Shown: in pieces, positions 45,019-53,509 of the stretch
How positions within the stretch are numbered: position 1 is the first letter of the stretch
Layout of the letters: every line of letters begins with the position of its first letter
Assembly (NCBI GenBank): GCA_017428925.1
Contig: JAFRPY010000060.1
Coordinates: 1 to 61,924, forward strand
Direction: 5' to 3'
DNA: 61,924 nt
Source: Prevotella sp.
GTDB lineage: Bacteria; Bacteroidota; Bacteroidia; Bacteroidales; Bacteroidaceae
The notes under the pieces: generated by a model
Told to the model about the DNA's origin: nothing
Databases searched by the model: none
What the model saw: only the letters and a program-made list of their open reading frames with translations
Translations under genes and position numbers: made by a program

Positions 45019-47277
45019 CTATCTCACCACTATTTTCTTTCCGTCCTTGATGTAGATGCCCTTGGCGGGACGGCTGACGGCCAGGCCGTTAAGGTTCCAT
45101 ACTGCCGAAGGCGAATTGCTTTCGGCATCAATCTCGCCGATGCCTGTGGCAGGGCCGTTGACCACAGTGAACGTGATGGGCGTGCACAAGTTGTTGTGGG
45201 CATTGTCGATGACACTCACCGTGTAAGTCTTGCCCACTTGCAGTCCCATGATGCTCATGATTCCCGAGGCCGATTTTCCTACGGGGATGGTAAACGTCCA
45301 GCCCTTGAAGTCGGTGATGCCCACGAGCACCGACTGCGAAATCACCTCCGACGTCATGTTCGTCACATCCACCGTCACCTTGGCCGTTGTCGTTCCCAGG
45401 TAGTTGGTTCCGTCCTCCTCATACATTCCCTCGATGGTTGCCGTCACCAGCACCTTGGGCTTGCCCTCCGAGATGTATATGGTCTTCGTTCCTAGCAGTT
45501 TCCCTGCAGCATCCTTGAAGATAAGTTTGAAGTTGCCTGACTCCACCGGAGTGAAATAGAAATTGCCCGTTCCCGTAGATTGCGCCTTTGCCGAGACACC
45601 CGAGGCGCCCGTCAGCGTTGATTCATCGTCAACGAACATCTGCACCGTACCATAGAACTCGTCGCTGCCGTCGTTGTAGAACGTGGCCACAATCTCCTGC
45701 GTCGAGAACGAAGTGGCGTTGCCATTGATTGTGACGTCTTGGAGGGACAGCTCACATTGTGGATGGCATACCACCTTCGTGACCTTGCCTCCGCTTACCG
45801 TCACCTCTGCATAATATAGTCCGCTGCCGTCGTTCACCGTCCAGTCACCACTGCCGTCCAGTCGCGAGATGGCCACCACTCTGAAAGTGCCGTTGCCGAA
45901 GGTCTGCGCCATCGACGCATACGGAACCGAAGTGATGAATCCGAAGCCCGTCAGATAGCTGTCCACATGCTTGAAGTTCTGCGGCTGCAGCTGTCCGCTG
46001 TTGTCATAGTATCCCCATCCATAGTCCACCGAAAGCGTCTGCCCGCTGTCGTTCGAAATCAGGAATCGCAGCGACTTGTCCTCCTCATCTGTATAAACGT
46101 TCTTTGTGGTCAGCGCGAAGTCTGCCTCCAATCCAGCGGTCTTCTTCTGAATGCCCACCACCATCAGCTGGTCCATGCTGTAGCCGTCCTCTTTATTGTG
46201 GCCTGGCGATGTCTGGTCGTTGAACGCATCCATCAGCGAGAGCAGGAAGAAACCATCGTGTTTCCCTTTCCATCCCCAGTTCACGTGGTAGTGGCCACTG
46301 TTGTCGCAACCGTCACAGATGAAGGCATGCACCCCATTGGTGGCCGACTGTCCCGAATAGACCACGGGGCGGCCTTCTAGTAGTTCGTTGTAGATGATGT
46401 CGTCCCACTGGCCGCTCGTATAAGCCGAGCGCAAGATGAGGTGCAGGGCCGGAGAATAGTCGAAATAATCAATCATCGCGCTACACAGGTTGCTCACGAT
46501 GGAACTCGACGAAGACGTTCCGAAATTGGTGCAAACAGACCATGAGCAGTATTTGAACAGCTGCGCCACAGCGTTCATCTGCCTGTCGCTCTCGGTGCCC
46601 TCATACGTGTCGAGCATGTTGTCCCAGTCGAAGTTCACGGGCGATAGTGCCGGTAGCGTCCCTAAAAGGTCGTTTGTCTTGTACGATGGAATCGTCATCG
46701 ACGGACGAGAAGGCCAGCGATGATACTTCATCAGCTGCGCCATAGCCACGCCAACACACCCAGCATAGCAGTAGTTTTCCTTATAGACGGGGCATTGCAA
46801 GTTGAAGGGCTGAGTGCCGTTTCGCGTACCTTGACTCCACTTCGTGGTCAGCATTGGGCTTATGGGCGTATGGGTTATCACCGATGCGGGGGCGGCCCTT
46901 CGTGCGGCGATGTTCCCCATCTGTGCGGCATAGCTGTCGAGCAGCGCCTGCAAGGCCTCGGGCACGTCATCGGCAGAGAGGCTTCCCTCGTCAGAATAGC
47001 CCAGTATAGGCTCCACAGCATCGTCGGCAGCGGCAATCACGTAACCCTCGCTGCCCACGTTCATCACGTAGAAAGCACCTTCGCGGCTCAGTTCCTCAAC
47101 GGTAGTGACCTTGAGGGGCGCCTTGGGTGCTTTCATTCTGAAACTCGATTTTCCGTCATTCGATGCGGCAATGAACGACAACACTCGTTGACGGGCCGTT
47201 TGCTCACTAATGGGATTAGCCTTAGCATTCACAACGAATGCCAAAAGTATCAGCGGTAGTATTCTTTTCATGCTCAT
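45019..47277 (-). CDS. Secreted C10-family cysteine protease (streptopain-like)
   Basis: The 752-residue protein starts with a signal peptide (MSMKRILPLILLAFVVNAKA) and a propeptide (about 20-120, YVIAAADDAVEPILGYSDEG). The catalytic domain (about 135-380) has the active Cys in CYAGCVGVAMAQLMKYHRWP (about 173) and the His in GVHAFICDGCD (about 316). HYHVNWGWKG follows. Homologues include SpeB and interpain A. Residues about 390-700 form beta-rich modules of unknown role, and the end carries the tail WNLNGLAV...KGIYIKDGKKIVVR. It has its own promoter at 47295-47327. Confidence 0.92.
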   Translation of the reverse strand: MSMKRILPLILLAFVVNAKANPISEQTARQRVLSFIAASNDGKSSFRMKAPKAPLKVTTVEELSREGAFYVMNVGSEGYVIAAADDAVEPILGYSDEGSLSADDVPEALQALLDSYAAQMGNIAARRAAPASVITHTPISPMLTTKWSQGTRNGTQPFNLQCPVYKENYCYAGCVGVAMAQLMKYHRWPSRPSMTIPSYKTNDLLGTLPALSPVNFDWDNMLDTYEGTESDRQMNAVAQLFKYCSWSVCTNFGTSSSSSIVSNLCSAMIDYFDYSPALHLILRSAYTSGQWDDIIYNELLEGRPVVYSGQSATNGVHAFICDGCDNSGHYHVNWGWKGKHDGFFLLSLMDAFNDQTSPGHNKEDGYSMDQLMVVGIQKKTAGLEADFALTTKNVYTDEEDKSLRFLISNDSGQTLSVDYGWGYYDNSGQLQPQNFKHVDSYLTGFGFITSVPYASMAQTFGNGTFRVVAISRLDGSGDWTVNDGSGLYYAEVTVSGGKVTKVVCHPQCELSLQDVTINGNATSFSTQEIVATFYNDGSDEFYGTVQMFVDDESTLTGASGVSAKAQSTGTGNFYFTPVESGNFKLIFKDAAGKLLGTKTIYISEGKPKVLVTATIEGMYEEDGTNYLGTTTAKVTVDVTNMTSEVISQSVLVGITDFKGWTFTIPVGKSASGIMSIMGLQVGKTYTVSVIDNAHNNLCTPITFTVVNGPATGIGEIDAESNSPSAVWNLNGLAVSRPAKGIYIKDGKKIVVR

Positions 47278-47294
47278 TTAGGTAGCTTAGACTG

Positions 47295-47327
47295 CAAAGT
47301 TACTGTTTTTTTCACAAAACTGCCAAA
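47295..47327 (-). promoter_or_regulatory. Promoter of the C10 protease
   Basis: TTTG (47327-47324), a 21-base spacer and TAACTTTG (47302-47295) on the minus strand. The start would be near 47291, giving a short leader of about 13 bases. Confidence 0.75.
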
Positions 47328-47438
47328 ACTTTCGTCACTTTTTTTCAATTCCCCGTATTTTCGTGGAAAATAGTCTTCGACGACATAAAAAAGTAACTTG
47401 TAAACAACAATGGAAAGGATACTGCCCTTCTGAAAAAA

Positions 47439-47602
47439 CATTGTATTCCTTCCGCTTAGCAGAAGCATCCTTTCCACAGTTCAGAAGCATCCTTTCCACA
47501 GTTTAGAAGCATCCTTTCCACAGTTTAGAAGCTTCGTTTCCACAGTTTGGAAATCCTCTTTCCGAAGTTCGGAAGTATTCCTTCCTTGTAGGGAGGAAAG
47601 TA
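47439..47602. repeat. Tandem array D, about seven units, 22-base period
   Basis: AGAAGCATCC starts at 47461, 47483 and 47505. AGAAGCTTCG follows at 47527, then GGAAATCCTC at 47549 and GGAAGTATTC at 47571. All steps are exactly 22 bases. Worn units lie in phase on both sides (47439 and about 47593). Units 1-4 share TTTCCACAGTT after the start. The array lies between the C10 protease promoter and the 3' end of nqrF. The rest of the 47278-47702 gap holds a hairpin at 47643-47674. Confidence 0.92.
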
Positions 47603-47642
47603 TGAATGGGGGGGCAACATCCTTAGAAAGTATAACAACACA

Positions 47643-47674
47643 TAGAGCGCAAGTCAATGAAGACCTGCGCTCTA
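47643..47674 (-). terminator. Hairpin after nqrF
   Basis: TAGAGCGCA (47643-47651) pairs perfectly with TGCGCTCTA (47666-47674), and GTC/GAC may extend the stem inside the loop. No long T run follows on the minus strand, so it may be a weak terminator or 3' end stabiliser of the nqr transcript. Confidence 0.55.
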
Positions 47675-47702
47675 ATATGCGATAGGGATGATGTCAAAGG
47701 GA

Positions 47703-48971
47703 TTATCCGAAGTTGTCGAACATGATGCTCTCGGGGTCTACGCCGAGAGAGTCGAGCATGCCCTGAACGGCCTTCGACATAGGGCCAGGACCACACATGT
47801 AGTACTCGATGTCTTCAGGTGCCTCGTGGTCTTTCAGATATGTCTCATACATTACCTGATGAACGAAGCCTGCGGTGTATTTCACGCCTGCCTTGTCAGC
47901 CTCAGGATCTGGACGGTCGAGTGCGAGGTGGAAATGGAAGTTGGGATATTCCTTCTCGAGCTCGAGGAAGTCTTCTACGAAGAATGCCTCCACCAATGCA
48001 CGGGCACCATAGAAGAAGTGCATCTCACGGTCGCGGGTATGGAGCGTCTTTGTCATGTGCATAATCTGCGCACGCAAAGGAGCCATACCTGCGCCACCGC
48101 CTACCCATATCATCTCTTTCTTGGAATCGAAGATGGGATGGAAGTCGCCATAAGGTCCGCTCATAATAACCTTATCGCCAGGCTTTCGGGAGAAGATGTA
48201 ACTTGAGGCAATACCCGTGGGTACATCCTGGAATCCTACCTCTGGCTTTGGCTTGAACGGCGTAGTAGCAATACGCACGGTAAGCGTGATACGGTCGCCC
48301 TCGGCAGGATAGTTGGCCATAGAGTAGGCTCGGATGGTGTCCTCGGGGTTGTGGGCCTTCAGGGAGAAAATGTTGAAGCGTTCCCATGAGGGCAGATAAT
48401 CGGGACCGATGTCGGCCTTGTCGAAGTCTTTGTCGTAATCAATGCAATCGTAGGCGGGAATCTTTATCTGGGCATAAGAGCCGGGGATGAAGTCCATGTG
48501 CTCGCCAGGAGGCAGGGCTACGATAAATTCCTTGATAAAGGAACTGACGTTCTTATTGGAAATGACGGTGCACTCCCACTCTTTCACGCCCATAACGCTC
48601 TCAGGCACCTTGATCTTAAGGTCGCCCTTGACCTTGCACTGGCAGCCAAGTCGCCAGTGTTCCTTGATTTGCTTGCGGGTGAAGTGGGGTTTCTCGGAGT
48701 CGAGAATCTCACCGCCTCCCTCAAGCACCTGCACCTTACACTGTCCGCAGCTGGCCTTTCCACCACATGCACTGGGAAGGAAGATGCCGTTCTCGTTGAG
48801 CGTGGTCATCAGGCTGGAGCCCTGGGGCACGCTGATGGTGTGCTCGCCGTTGATTTCAATGTTGACATCTCCGCTGGGCGAGAGGTATTTCTTCGCGATG
48901 AGCAGGATGGCAACAACGAGGAGAATGATAACGAGGAATACTCCTATACTTGCTAAAATGAAATTTACCAT
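47703..48971 (-). CDS. nqrF: Na+-translocating NADH:quinone reductase subunit F
   Basis: The 422-residue entry subunit oxidises NADH. It has an N-terminal membrane helix (ILASIGVFLVIILLVVAILLI) and a 2Fe-2S domain with cysteines in SACGGKASCGQCKV and GCQC. A ferredoxin-reductase part has FAD binding at RAYSMANYP and NADH binding at GGGAGMAPLRAQIMHM. The C-terminal EYYMCGPGPMSKAV is typical. It is the last gene of nqrABCDEF. Confidence 0.96.
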   Translation of the reverse strand: MVNFILASIGVFLVIILLVVAILLIAKKYLSPSGDVNIEINGEHTISVPQGSSLMTTLNENGIFLPSACGGKASCGQCKVQVLEGGGEILDSEKPHFTRKQIKEHWRLGCQCKVKGDLKIKVPESVMGVKEWECTVISNKNVSSFIKEFIVALPPGEHMDFIPGSYAQIKIPAYDCIDYDKDFDKADIGPDYLPSWERFNIFSLKAHNPEDTIRAYSMANYPAEGDRITLTVRIATTPFKPKPEVGFQDVPTGIASSYIFSRKPGDKVIMSGPYGDFHPIFDSKKEMIWVGGGAGMAPLRAQIMHMTKTLHTRDREMHFFYGARALVEAFFVEDFLELEKEYPNFHFHLALDRPDPEADKAGVKYTAGFVHQVMYETYLKDHEAPEDIEYYMCGPGPMSKAVQGMLDSLGVDPESIMFDNFG

Positions 48972-48989
48972 ATCTGTTGTCCTCCTTCT

Positions 48990-49616
48990 TTAAATTTTTA
49001 ATCCTGAGAAGCACATCATGGCCATTGCCATAAGTCCCACGGTGATGAATGTGATGCCGAGTCCCTGCAGGGGCTTAGGCACGTCGGTGTATTGCATTTT
49101 CTCGCGGATGGCACCCAGCATCACGATGGCGAGCGTCCAACCGATACCGCTGCCCACAGCATAGGCGATGGCATCCCAGATGGAGCCGATGAACTGTGAG
49201 TTGAGCGGGTCAAGGTTGATACGCTGCTGCATGAACAGCGATGCACCCATGATGGCGCAGTTCACGGCAATGAGGGGCAGGAATATGCCGAGAGCCGCAT
49301 AGAGCGACGGTGAGTATTTCTCGACAATCATCTCAACGAGCTGCACCATGCCAGCAATGACGGCGATGAAGAGGATGAACGACAGATAGCTGAGGTCGAC
49401 GCCCTCAATGAGACAGTCGGGGCCGAGCACTTTAGTCTGCAGCAGATAGTCTACAGGAACCGTGACCAATAGCACGAACGTTACGGCCATACCCAGTCCA
49501 AGGGAGGTCTTTACGTTCTTAGAAACTGCCAAGTAAGAACACATGCCAAGAAAGAAGGCGAATATCATGTTGTCGACAAAAATCGACCTGAAAAACAAAT
49601 TAATTATATGTTCCAT
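48990..49616 (-). CDS. nqrE: Na+-translocating NADH:quinone reductase subunit E
   Basis: The 208-residue protein has six hydrophobic helices and the family stretches [26 protein letters not shown] and [20 protein letters not shown]. NqrE and NqrD form a pseudo-symmetric pair that holds an iron centre in the membrane and takes part in Na+ transfer. Three bases separate it from nqrD. Confidence 0.95.
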   Translation of the reverse strand: MEHIINLFFRSIFVDNMIFAFFLGMCSYLAVSKNVKTSLGLGMAVTFVLLVTVPVDYLLQTKVLGPDCLIEGVDLSYLSFILFIAVIAGMVQLVEMIVEKYSPSLYAALGIFLPLIAVNCAIMGASLFMQQRINLDPLNSQFIGSIWDAIAYAVGSGIGWTLAIVMLGAIREKMQYTDVPKPLQGLGITFITVGLMAMAMMCFSGLKI

Positions 49617-49619
49617 AGT

Positions 49620-50246
49620 TTACTTCTCCTTATAAAAATATGCACGGTGAACCCAAATGACACATCCAACGAGTATGAGCGCCATGGCGGGCATGGTCAT
49701 CATACCGTTATTCATATAGCCTGCATCGTAGACGGCCTGAGGGAATACCTTGAAGCCCAGAAGCGTGCCGAAACCGAACAGTTCGCGAACAGCTCCCACG
49801 ATGACGAGTATCATGGCATAGCCAAGACCGTTGGCGATACCGTCGAGGAACGAAGGCCAAGGCTTGTTCATCATGGCGAATGCCTCGAGACGGCCCATCA
49901 GAATACAGTTAGTAATGATAAGTCCGACATAAACGGAGAGCTGCACGCTCACGTCGTAAGCGAATGCCTTGAGGACCTGACTGACAATGGTCACCAGCGC
50001 TGCCACCACCACCAGCTGCACGATAATACGGATGCGCGTGGGGATGGTGTTGCGGACCACAGAGATTATCACATTTGAGAAGGCGGTGATAATGGTCACT
50101 GCCAATCCCATCACTATTGCCGGCTTGAGCTGAGCCGTAACGGCCAGCGCCGAACAGATACCAAGCACCTGAACAAGTATAGGATTGTCCAAGTTCAATG
50201 GATTCTTGAAAACTTCCTGGTTTTCCTTACTGAATAACTTGCTCAT
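49620..50246 (-). CDS. nqrD: Na+-translocating NADH:quinone reductase subunit D
   Basis: The 208-residue membrane protein shows NPILVQVLGICSALAVTAQLKPAIVMGLAVT and VGLIITNCILMGRLEAFAM, the NqrD/RnfE signatures. It pairs with NqrE. Spacing of three bases to nqrC shows tight operon packing. Confidence 0.95.
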   Translation of the reverse strand: MSKLFSKENQEVFKNPLNLDNPILVQVLGICSALAVTAQLKPAIVMGLAVTIITAFSNVIISVVRNTIPTRIRIIVQLVVVAALVTIVSQVLKAFAYDVSVQLSVYVGLIITNCILMGRLEAFAMMNKPWPSFLDGIANGLGYAMILVIVGAVRELFGFGTLLGFKVFPQAVYDAGYMNNGMMTMPAMALILVGCVIWVHRAYFYKEK

Positions 50247-50249
50247 GGC

Positions 50250-50864
50250 TTATTTGTCTTTTAAGATTTCCATAAACGGCTTAAGACCTTCCTTCAGCAT
50301 CTGGCTGACGCCATTGGAGGTCAGGGTGGCACCCGTCACCGCATCAACTTCACTTTCGGGATTCTCTACTTTCTTGACAACGCCAAGGTCGATCTCACTG
50401 GAACCTTCCTTCATGATCTTCTTGCCCTGGAACTTCTCTTGCCAAGCCTGGGAATCCTTGATTTCTGCACCAAGACCTGCGGTCTCGCTGTCGTGATTGA
50501 AATAGGCTCCGTAGACGGTGTTCTTGTCTTCATTGATGGAGATGAATCCATACACCGGGCCCCAGAGTCCCATTCCCTTGACGGTACACACATACTTGGG
50601 AGCGCCATCAACCTCACAGATGTAGAGTTTCTGCTCGCCCACGTTCTCCTCGCTCTTCACCACCTCGCTGTACTTAGTCTCAGCGGCAGCATCGTCCAAT
50701 CCGCGGATGTTGAGGGAATAGAGTATCTGCTTCTTCACGTCGAGCTTAACGTTGGCATCCTGACGGTCCTTCAGGGCCTGGGAAACGAATGCCAGAAGGA
50801 ACGCCACAATGACGACCAGCACCACAGAATAAATAATCGTATAAGTATTACTGTTTGTCTTCAT
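50250..50864 (-). CDS. nqrC: Na+-translocating NADH:quinone reductase subunit C
   Basis: The 204-residue protein has one N-terminal membrane helix (TYTIIYSVVLVVIVAFLLAFVSQ) and a periplasmic FMN domain. The covalent FMN threonine is in the motif DAVTGATLTSNGV near the C-terminus. It is shorter than the roughly 250-residue Vibrio protein but has the complete flavinylation site. FMN attachment would need an ApbE enzyme, which is not in the window. Confidence 0.94.
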   Translation of the reverse strand: MKTNSNTYTIIYSVVLVVIVAFLLAFVSQALKDRQDANVKLDVKKQILYSLNIRGLDDAAAETKYSEVVKSEENVGEQKLYICEVDGAPKYVCTVKGMGLWGPVYGFISINEDKNTVYGAYFNHDSETAGLGAEIKDSQAWQEKFQGKKIMKEGSSEIDLGVVKKVENPESEVDAVTGATLTSNGVSQMLKEGLKPFMEILKDK

Positions 50865-50878
50865 AATTCTTTTCCTCC

Positions 50879-52033
50879 TTATTTTACACGGTTTACACGG
50901 CGTGAGATGTTACGCTGTACCACGCAATAGTCAATCAGCGGAGCTATCATATTGCCGAAGAATATGGCAAGCATCATGCCTTCGGGATAGCCGGGATTCA
51001 TCACACGGACAATCACGGCCAGGGCTCCGATGATGAAGCCGTAGTACCATTTGCCGCACTCGGTACGGGCAGAGGTAACAGGATCGGTGGCCATGAAGAC
51101 GGCACCGAAGCAGAAGCCGCCGAGGACGATGTGCTCATACCACTCAAGCTCAGTCATTCCGAGACTCTTGAAGAGTACAGCCATCAAGCCGCCGCCAAGG
51201 AATACGCTCAGCATGGTCTTCCATGAGGCAACGCCCGTCCACAGCAGGATAACAGCACCAATGGCGATGGCAATGACGCTTGTCTCGCCAATAGAACCGG
51301 GAATCAATCCGATAATCATATCGTTAAGCGATGCCTGGGGAACAACACCCTGAGCTACCTCGCCAAGCGGAGTGGCAGCGGTAAAGGCATCGGGTAACTG
51401 ATTGCCAAGACCGAAAATCTTGTCGGTGGCCACCCATACGGTATCACCCGTCATCTTTGAGGGATAAGAGAAGAAGAGGAACAAGCGCGTAGCCACGGCC
51501 ACGTTGAAGATGTTCATTCCCGTTCCGCCCCATATCTCCTTGGCGAAAATCACGGCGAAGGCAATGGCTATTATAAGTATCCAGAGCGGACAGTTGATGG
51601 GAAGGATAAGCGGGATAATCATACCCGAGACGAGATAACCCTCCTGGATTTCCTCTCCCTTCCATTGGGCAACTATGAACTCAATGCCCAGTCCGACGAT
51701 ATAACTGACGAGAACCTTTGGCAGCACAGCCAGGAAACCATAGAAGAAAATTTCCCAGAAAGAGGCACTTGCCAATGTTCCTGCATACAAATAATTCTGA
51801 TAGCCCACGTTGTACATTCCGAACAGCAATGCCGGAAGAAGAGCTATGACCACCATACTCATGATACGCTTCGAATCGATGGCGTCATGGATGTGAACAC
51901 CGCTCTTCGATGTTTCGTTGGGAACGAAAAGGAATGTCTCAAATCCGTCAAAGACGCTGCGAAAAGCGTGCAGCTTGCCTCCCTCCTGGAAGTTGGGCTT
52001 TATCTTATTGATGTATTTTTTCAGTGCACTCAT
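50879..52033 (-). CDS. nqrB: Na+-translocating NADH:quinone reductase subunit B
   Basis: The 384-residue membrane subunit carries about ten helices, riboflavin and a covalently bound FMN. The likely flavinylation threonine is in DAFTAATPLGEV, matching the (S/T)xAT pattern. Other marks are IPGSIGETSVIAIAIGA and the C-terminal FMATDPVTSARTECGKWYYG...NPGYPEGMMLAI. NqrB drives the Na+ pumping step. Confidence 0.95.
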   Translation of the reverse strand: MSALKKYINKIKPNFQEGGKLHAFRSVFDGFETFLFVPNETSKSGVHIHDAIDSKRIMSMVVIALLPALLFGMYNVGYQNYLYAGTLASASFWEIFFYGFLAVLPKVLVSYIVGLGIEFIVAQWKGEEIQEGYLVSGMIIPLILPINCPLWILIIAIAFAVIFAKEIWGGTGMNIFNVAVATRLFLFFSYPSKMTGDTVWVATDKIFGLGNQLPDAFTAATPLGEVAQGVVPQASLNDMIIGLIPGSIGETSVIAIAIGAVILLWTGVASWKTMLSVFLGGGLMAVLFKSLGMTELEWYEHIVLGGFCFGAVFMATDPVTSARTECGKWYYGFIIGALAVIVRVMNPGYPEGMMLAIFFGNMIAPLIDYCVVQRNISRRVNRVK

Positions 52034-52037
52034 AATT

Positions 52038-53384
52038 CTATGCGTTTTCTTTACGTAACATGTTTAGACCGTTTCTAACAATCTTCTGCAACTCCAGCTT
52101 TGAACTGTCTACAAACTCTGCAAGCGCGAAGTCTTCGGGAGAAACCTCATAGATGCCGAGCTGCTCCATTTTGTCGATATCCTCGGCAATGATGGCCTTG
52201 ATGAGATACTCGGCGAAGATGTCCATCGGAAGCACCTTGTCGTATTCGCCGCTCATGATCATGTGGCGCTCACCACCCTTGATGCGGGCATCAAGCGAAT
52301 AGTCTTTCTTGCCAAACAACCATGAGAAATAGCTGCGATTCACAGAGAACTGATTGAAGCGGGGCATGATCCATCCCAGCATCTCGTCGGCGTCATCGCC
52401 CTCGGAAATCACCGTCACCTCGGAAGTATGCGCTCCGAGATAGCCGTCCATAGAAGACTTCTCTCCGGTGAGCACGTTGCCGTTGATGATGCGGAGCTTT
52501 CCGTCGCCGATGTTGTCCTTTAGGATGCTGTCGAGCTTGGTGCCCACAAGTACATCAGCATAAGCAGGATTCTGTACTTTGTCGCCACAGATGGCTACCG
52601 TACGGGTGAGGTTTACCTTTCCAGTGTTGAACAGGCGTCCAAAGAAAATGACGGCCGTAGGATCTACCGTCCACACCACTTCACCCTTGTTGACGGGAGA
52701 AACATGATTCACCTGAACACCCACATTACCAGCGGGACACTTGCCGTCGAAGATGTTAATCTCAACATCCTTTGCATTCACCAATGCATCGGCCTTTTGT
52801 GCGGCTCCAATGCCGAGATAAGTCTTGGCCATCTTTGAAAGAGCAGTAAGTCCAGCCTGGAAATCCTGTTCGTTACCCTGAAGTTCAAACTCGAAATCGG
52901 CTGCCAACGGCATGTCTCTCAGCGCACTGACGAAAATCGCCTTAGGATTGGTGTCGGGCCATGTGCTGATGGCATAGGGCAACTGGTTGATGTAGCCGAA
53001 AAGACCAGCATCAAGCAATGCCTGCCTGACCGCCTCTCCACTCATCGTTGCAGGATCCTTCTTGCCGAAATCCACAAACTGCTGCTGGGCATCAGCCGTA
53101 ACTTTCACGCACAGCACCTTCCTTCGCTCGCCGCGTACCACTTCAGAGACTTGTCCGCTAACAGGCGAAGCAAACTTAACTTCGGGACAATGCTTGTTAA
53201 CGAACAAGGCATCCCCAGCTTTGACGTGCTCGCCTTCCTTGACAACAACTTTTGGAGTCATTCCGACAAAAGAATCGGGCGTCAGAGCATATTCCGCGCC
53301 CGCCTTTACAATCGTTTTCTCCAAAAGAGCCTTGCCCTTCAGGTTAATGTCCAAGCCTTTACGTAATTTGATTACATTTGCCAT
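52038..53384 (-). CDS. nqrA: Na+-translocating NADH:quinone reductase subunit A
   Basis: The 448-residue cytoplasmic subunit begins KLRKGLDINLKGKALLEKTI and has PKVVVKEGEHVKAGDALF, KFASPVSGQVSEVVRGERRKVL and VGTKLDSIL, the usual NqrA features. It is the first gene of the six-gene operon, and four bases separate it from nqrB. Na+-NQR passes electrons from NADH to quinone and exports Na+. Confidence 0.96.
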   Translation of the reverse strand: MANVIKLRKGLDINLKGKALLEKTIVKAGAEYALTPDSFVGMTPKVVVKEGEHVKAGDALFVNKHCPEVKFASPVSGQVSEVVRGERRKVLCVKVTADAQQQFVDFGKKDPATMSGEAVRQALLDAGLFGYINQLPYAISTWPDTNPKAIFVSALRDMPLAADFEFELQGNEQDFQAGLTALSKMAKTYLGIGAAQKADALVNAKDVEINIFDGKCPAGNVGVQVNHVSPVNKGEVVWTVDPTAVIFFGRLFNTGKVNLTRTVAICGDKVQNPAYADVLVGTKLDSILKDNIGDGKLRIINGNVLTGEKSSMDGYLGAHTSEVTVISEGDDADEMLGWIMPRFNQFSVNRSYFSWLFGKKDYSLDARIKGGERHMIMSGEYDKVLPMDIFAEYLIKAIIAEDIDKMEQLGIYEVSPEDFALAEFVDSSKLELQKIVRNGLNMLRKENA

Positions 53385-53425
53385 AACATTTTATAAAAAC
53401 TAATAATATTCATGAATAGTTGGCA

Positions 53426-53456
53426 CAAAGATATTTAAAAAAAATCACTTTACAAA
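53426..53456 (-). promoter_or_regulatory. Promoter of nqrABCDEF
   Basis: TTTG (53456-53453), a 19-base spacer and TATCTTTG (53433-53426) on the minus strand. The start would be near 53422, about 37 bases before nqrA. Confidence 0.8.
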
Positions 53457-53497
53457 AAAAAACTTTTAAAAACTTCTTTTTTGTTAACCATTTAGCG

Positions 53498-53505
53498 TAA
53501 CTTTG
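53498..53505 (+). promoter_or_regulatory. -7 box directly abutting the tamB start codon
   Basis: TAACTTTG ends only four bases before GTG 53510. The expected transcription start coincides with the start codon, so the mRNA would be leaderless. No -33 box lies at the right distance, which lowers confidence. Confidence 0.5.
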
Positions 53506-53509
53506 CAAT

